DNA of 45,089 bases, from positions 1 through 45,089 of the forward strand of contig NZ_SSOJ01000163.1 of the NCBI RefSeq assembly GCF_029871205.1, written 5' to 3'. The stretch is from Pseudomonas sp. BN417. GTDB lineage: Bacteria; Pseudomonadota; Gammaproteobacteria; Pseudomonadales; Pseudomonadaceae. The position numbers were made by a program, and so were the translations under genes. Below are positions 41,979 to 45,089 of the stretch, one piece after another; within the stretch, counting starts at the first letter, position 1; the number at the start of each line of letters is the position of its first letter. Under the pieces are notes generated by a model. The model did not search any database, had not been told where the DNA came from, and saw nothing but the letters and a program-made list of their open reading frames with translations.

Positions 41979-42006
41979 TGCGGGAGCGAGCTCGCCCTGA
42001 TGCCGG
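41979..42006 (+). repeat. REP-like element of Pseudomonas fluorescens type
   Basis: The sequence after the epimerase stop reads TGCGGGAGCGAGCTCGCCC followed by TGATGCCGG. This closely resembles the REP found in hundreds of copies in fluorescens- and syringae-group pseudomonads (GTGGGAGCGGGCTTGC...GATGCGG type). Only one such unit is seen in the window. It suggests that the epimerase was brought in with its downstream flank from that group. Confidence 0.55.
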
Positions 42007-42150
42007 TCAGTCAAGGAGGATACTGAACCTGCTGGCGTAAGCGATCACCAGCGTTGGACGACTCATTCTTATGCCTCACTAACCCCGTAGACTAAGTCCT
42101 GGCGAACACCGGTGACGACGTCCCACCACGGCGCAAGCGCTCAAGTGGCC

Positions 42151-42545
42151 TCAAGCGCAGCTGTTCGCGTCACCCTCACGTAAATGATCTAGCAGCGCCT
42201 GCAAGGGGTGCGGCAGCGCCTTCCCTTCCATTCGCTTGACCTGACTACGGCATGAATAGCCATCGGCCAACAGGTTCCCGTTGTGGCCATGTCGCTCAAT
42301 CAGGCGCCCCCACGACTGTGCGTAGATGGCCTTGGACGTCTCGAGATTGCGGGTTTCGTGGCCATAGGTGCCAGACATGCCGCAGCAACCCGTAGCGAGC
42401 ACGGAAAGATTCAGCCCCAGCCGTTCAAACACCCGTTGCCACTGGCTAACACTGGCCGGCGCATTGGTCTTCTCGGTGCAGTGGGCCAGCAGCTGATACG
42501 AGGCCACTTTCTTGGCCTCGGAACCCTCAGCTCGCGGTAGCACGG
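42151..42545 (-). pseudogene. 'ydiJ: 3' fragment of YdiJ-type FAD/Fe-S oxidoreductase
   Basis: About 130 codons on the minus strand read GSEAKKVASYQLLAHCTEKT and continue through FERLGLNLSVLATGCCGMSGTYGHETRNLETSKAIYAQSW and ADGYSCRSQVKRMEGKALPHPLQALLDHL. This is the C-terminal cysteine-rich (CCG) domain of the roughly 1000-aa YdiJ/D-2-hydroxyglutarate dehydrogenase-like proteins; the CCG and GYSCRSQ metal-binding motifs are complete. All upstream sequence is replaced by an IS1182-type fragment at about 42546, so the gene has been cut by an insertion followed by deletion or inversion. No start of its own is expected. Confidence 0.82.
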
Positions 42546-42910
42546 CGCAGCCGGCAGAACCAGCGATAGGCCAGGTTCAGGTGCACCTCTTCGCATAGCC
42601 GCCGCTCGGAACGGATGCCGTAGCAGTAGCCAACGACCAGCATGCGCACCATCAACTCCGGATCAATCGACGGTCGCCCGATGGGGCTGTAGAAGTCGGC
42701 CAAGTGAGCACGCAGGTCGCTGAGATCCAGGCACTGATCGATGCTGCGCAGGAGGTGTTGGGGCGGGACGTGCTCGTCCAGATTGAACGAGTAAAACAGG
42801 CGCGCCTGTCCTCCCGGTAACTGCCCCATCATGCTGTCTGCCCCCACGCTCACTGAGCGCGTGATTTTGCCGGCGGCATGGGGCGGCAGCTACTTTCTTA
42901 ACAGAATCGG
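42546..42910 (-). mobile_element. IS1182-type insertion sequence, 5' fragment with terminal repeat
   Basis: The minus strand encodes about 95 codons of a transposase N-terminus from ATG 42829: MGQLPGGQARLFYSFNLDEH, then VPPQHLLRSIDQCLDLSDLR, then FYSPIGRPSIDPELMVRMLVVGYCYGIRSERRLCEEVHLNLAYRWFCRL. The frame is cut at about 42546 and continues into unrelated ydiJ sequence. The element's left end is at 42910, where the minus strand reads CCGATTCTGTTAAGAAAGT. The same terminal sequence, with two changes, bounds the short element at 44908-45089. The catalytic DDE part is missing, so this copy cannot transpose on its own. Confidence 0.8.
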
Positions 42911-43140
42911 CCCGAAGCTGCCGGTGGGAACAGGCAGAAAGCGGCCAGAAGCAGGCGGTCTGTCATATAAATAAATCCGTGTGCGCCCCCTTTTTCGCGG
43001 GTCCGCATAACGATGGCGGACCTTCCAGCCCCCCTCTCCCACCGTTTGTCCCCCCGCTCCACTCCTCGCCTGAAACCGCGGCGAGTCGATCTATCGTCTA
43101 CGTGGAACCGCATGGAAGCGCCCGTCTCTGGAGGTAGCAC

Positions 43141-44541
43141 ATGCAAAGCTATGCGACGTTGACCCGCCTCATTCAAAAGGGGATCGAGGCAATCAAGAAA
43201 GGGCCTGCGCGGCTCGACTTCAAGGTCTGGACCGGATTCGCTTTGACCTCCGCGGGAATTCTGCTGGCCGCTCATGTGGTTCGATCCAGCTCGGAGGTCG
43301 TCCTGACCCCGTTGGAGCAACTTGGCAAGGAACTGTTCTTCGACAACATCTCGCAGCCGGCGAAATCGCAGTCTTGCGGCTCCTGCCACCTGCCCGCTGC
43401 CGGGTGGACCGGAGGCGTTGCCGGCGTCAACATGCATGGGTCCGTCTTTCGCGGGGCCGATCGGCATCTCTTCGGGAACCGCAAACCACCGAGTTCGGCT
43501 TACGCGACGTTCAGCCCGCTGTTTCACCTGGCGAATCCGGCCACCGGGAGGTTCGTCGGTGGTAACTTCTGGGACGGCCGCGCGACGGGCGAGTTGCTCG
43601 GAAACCCGGCCGCTGACCAGGCGCTAGCCCCTTTCCTCAACCCTGTTGAGCAGAATAACCCGACCCGGGAGGCCGTCTGCGAGCAAGTCGCCAGGTCGCA
43701 ATACGTCGCGCTGTTCGAGCAGGTCTGGGGGGCGGGCTCACTCGACTGCAGTACTGGCGGGATCGAAGGGACCCACGCCCGGATCGGCCTATCCATCGCC
43801 GCATACGAAGGCTCACGGGAGGTCAGCCCCTTCAGCTCGAAGTTCGATGCATACTTCACGGCGTGCCTCAAAGCTGGCAACGCTTTCGCCGCTTGTGGGC
43901 GTCCAGCGGAGGGCGACAGGAGCGTTCTGGACCCGAGGGGAATCCTCACCGACAAGGAGTTCCACGGGCTCACCAAGTTCGGACAACACTGCTCGGCCTG
44001 TCACGTGAGCCATATCCCGGGGCCCAACGGAGAGCCACCGCTTTTCACCAGCTTCGGCTTCGCGAACATCGGCACGCCGAGGAACCCGGAAAACCCGTTC
44101 TACGACATGGACACGGAGTTTCTGGACGATGGGACGCCCATCAATCCACTTGGCAAGGACTTCGTCGACTTGGGCTTGGGCGACTTCCTGCGCACCCGGC
44201 CGGAGTGGGCTCCCCTGGCTGAGGCAAACGACGGGAAGTTCAAGTTTCCGACTGTGAGAAACGTTGATCAACGCCCCGGCGTCGGGTTTCCGAAGGCCTA
44301 CATGCACAACGGTGCTCTCCGGACGCTCGAAGACGTAGTCCACTTCTACAACACTCGGGACATTCCGTCCGAGAACTGGCCGCCACCCGAGGTGCCCCAG
44401 AATGTCACGCGAGGAAATTTCGGCGGCGTCCCCTTGGGCAACCTTCAGCTCGACAAAGAGGATGAGGACGCCATCGTTGCTTTCCTCAAGACCCTGTCGG
44501 ACGGCTTCGTCAATGATCGCAAGAAGGGGGACACCCAATAG
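43141..44541 (+). CDS. Di-haem cytochrome c peroxidase family protein
   Basis: This 466-aa c-type cytochrome is related to bacterial di-haem peroxidases and MauG. GGAGG lies 6 bases before ATG 43141. A hydrophobic stretch at about residues 29-47 (VWTGFALTSAGILLAAHVV) is an N-terminal signal or anchor, so the protein acts in the periplasm. Two haem-binding motifs are CGSCH (residues 79-83) and CSACH (284-288). Between them, NFWDGRATGELLGNPAADQALAPFLNPVEQNNPTREAVCEQVARSQY and later PTVRNVDQRPGVGFPKAYMHNGALRTLEDVVHFYNTRD are typical of the family. Haem needs the usual Ccm system. It stands alone between two IS-related elements, so it is probably acquired. Peroxidase activity is not assured; some members are oxidases of organic substrates. 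Confidence 0.9.
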   Translation: MQSYATLTRLIQKGIEAIKKGPARLDFKVWTGFALTSAGILLAAHVVRSSSEVVLTPLEQLGKELFFDNISQPAKSQSCGSCHLPAAGWTGGVAGVNMHGSVFRGADRHLFGNRKPPSSAYATFSPLFHLANPATGRFVGGNFWDGRATGELLGNPAADQALAPFLNPVEQNNPTREAVCEQVARSQYVALFEQVWGAGSLDCSTGGIEGTHARIGLSIAAYEGSREVSPFSSKFDAYFTACLKAGNAFAACGRPAEGDRSVLDPRGILTDKEFHGLTKFGQHCSACHVSHIPGPNGEPPLFTSFGFANIGTPRNPENPFYDMDTEFLDDGTPINPLGKDFVDLGLGDFLRTRPEWAPLAEANDGKFKFPTVRNVDQRPGVGFPKAYMHNGALRTLEDVVHFYNTRDIPSENWPPPEVPQNVTRGNFGGVPLGNLQLDKEDEDAIVAFLKTLSDGFVNDRKKGDTQ

Positions 44542-44572
44542 CCGGCCCTTCGTCAAGACCGAAACCATGCAT

Positions 44573-44610
44573 CCCCTGCCGTTGCTTGTCGGCAGGGGTT
44601 GTTCGTTTCC
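44573..44610 (+). terminator. Rho-independent terminator of the cytochrome c peroxidase gene
   Basis: CCCCTGCCG (44573-44581) and CGGCAGGGG (44590-44598) form a perfect 9-bp G+C-rich stem with an 8-base loop, followed by TTGTTCGTTTCC. It lies 32 bases after the stop codon. This is the best terminator in the window. Confidence 0.8.
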
Positions 44611-44907
44611 AAACCTGATTGGTTGATCCGGTCGAGTCCGTTTCCTCATTCCTGGCTACGACCGAGTCGCGCCTGTCACCCATATGGATCAAGCGGCAAG
44701 GCTGGCCCTACTGCTTACCGCCCTGGCGGTAATCCACCCCAGAGAAATGTTGGTGCCGCCGAAGTGTCCGGGTGCGGTCACAGACCTGCATAGCAATAGG
44801 GGACGACGATTAATTTCGCTTCTGCTTGATCATTCAAGCCAAAACCGTGGTCTGTTCCCTACTGATTAATGGGTCGACTGCTGCCGGTCACGACAGGCCG
44901 GAGTCGA
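44611..44907. other. Intergenic region between the terminator and the terminal element
   Basis: About 300 bases without a supported gene. Short frames are present on both strands but lack ribosome-binding sites and recognisable patterns. Bases 44873-44907 carry the G+C-rich flank of the element that follows. Confidence 0.4.
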
Positions 44908-45089
44908 CCGATTCTGTTGAAAAAGTCGGTGTTGGCCAAAGTCGCCTGTTCGTAGCTCAAAAAGTGGCTGATTTGCGCGTTGCTACGTGAAATCCAAGGC
45001 AGTTCTGCCCCGCAAATGGCTCAGAATTCAGCGTAAGCAATGCACTTTTGTGGGCAGAAATCTCGAAGGGAGTTTTTCAACAGAATCGG
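44908..45089. mobile_element. 182-bp inverted-repeat element (MITE-like), ends at window edge
   Basis: CCGATTCTGTTGAAAAA at 44908-44924 is the exact reverse complement of TTTTTCAACAGAATCGG at 45073-45089, giving 17-bp perfect terminal inverted repeats on a 182-bp element with no coding capacity. The same terminal sequence, slightly changed, ends the IS1182-type fragment at 42910. This suggests a non-autonomous derivative moved by that transposase. The window stops at its last base, so a target duplication cannot be checked, and the right repeat may instead be the start of a full IS copy that broke the assembly. Confidence 0.65.

Noticed and set aside
1..45089. tRNA, rRNA or CRISPR loci
   Set aside because: No cloverleaf with a T-loop consensus, no rRNA segments and no direct-repeat arrays were seen anywhere in the window.

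Overview
The window is about 45 kb of high-GC bacterial DNA that reads as Pseudomonas. It carries the complete Pseudomonas-type alginate operon order (algD-8-44-K-E-G-X-L-I/J-F-A), a 3' fragment of pgi, a RarD-type permease, a fluorescens-group REP-like sequence, and a gammaproteobacterial dif-type Xer site. I cannot name the species. Gene content and codon use fit a Pseudomonas outside the fluorescens core. The block around 32-37 kb is richer in A+T and in broken genes, and the epimerase block at 38-42 kb looks acquired.

Layout. 1-1581: the 3' part of pgi. 1.6-4.75 kb: a chromate-resistance operon, chrB-chrA-rhodanese-second ChrB-domain protein, convergent with an RcnA-type Ni/Co efflux gene (4.77-5.89 kb). 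5.9-7.7 kb: a LysR remnant divergent from two tandem SDR genes. 8.0-8.15 kb: a 49-codon membrane ORF. 8.34-22.47 kb: the alginate operon on the minus strand, preceded by an AlgU (sigma-22)-like promoter near 22.8 kb. 23.0-27.5 kb: quinone reductase, LysR regulator, RarD-like permease and amidase. 27.5-27.95 kb: remnants of an Old Yellow Enzyme and an aldo/keto reductase. 27.95-31.6 kb: rnfD and rnfC, with a divergent apbE. 32.0-34.4 kb: an NmrA-like gene, a truncated SDR and a GlxA-type AraC regulator. 34.5 kb: a dif site. 35.2-37.1 kb: DUF433 and ParS/MbcA-like orphan antitoxin-type genes around a perfect palindrome. 37.9-41.97 kb: a giant calcium-type mannuronan C-5-epimerase with an embedded SGNH/SASA O-acetylhydrolase domain (PsmE type). 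42.15-45.09 kb: a ydiJ 3' fragment fused to an IS1182-type transposase fragment, a di-haem peroxidase-like gene with a strong terminator, and a 182-bp inverted-repeat element that ends exactly at the window edge.

How the genes work together. AlgA and AlgD make GDP-mannuronate. Alg8/Alg44 polymerise it under c-di-GMP control, and AlgG, AlgX, AlgL, AlgK and AlgE modify and export the chain. The O-acetylation branch is broken: algI and algJ are collapsed into one 217-codon in-frame fusion, while algX and algF look intact. The same region carries a secreted epimerase that also has an O-acetylhydrolase domain, so alginate from this strain is predicted to be poorly or not acetylated and open to extracellular G-block formation.

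The most striking non-genic signal is the dif-type site at 34507-34534. KOPS octamers (GGGNAGGG) that I found by eye point almost uniformly toward it, which suggests that the window spans the replication terminus. That would fit the density of remnants and acquired genes nearby.
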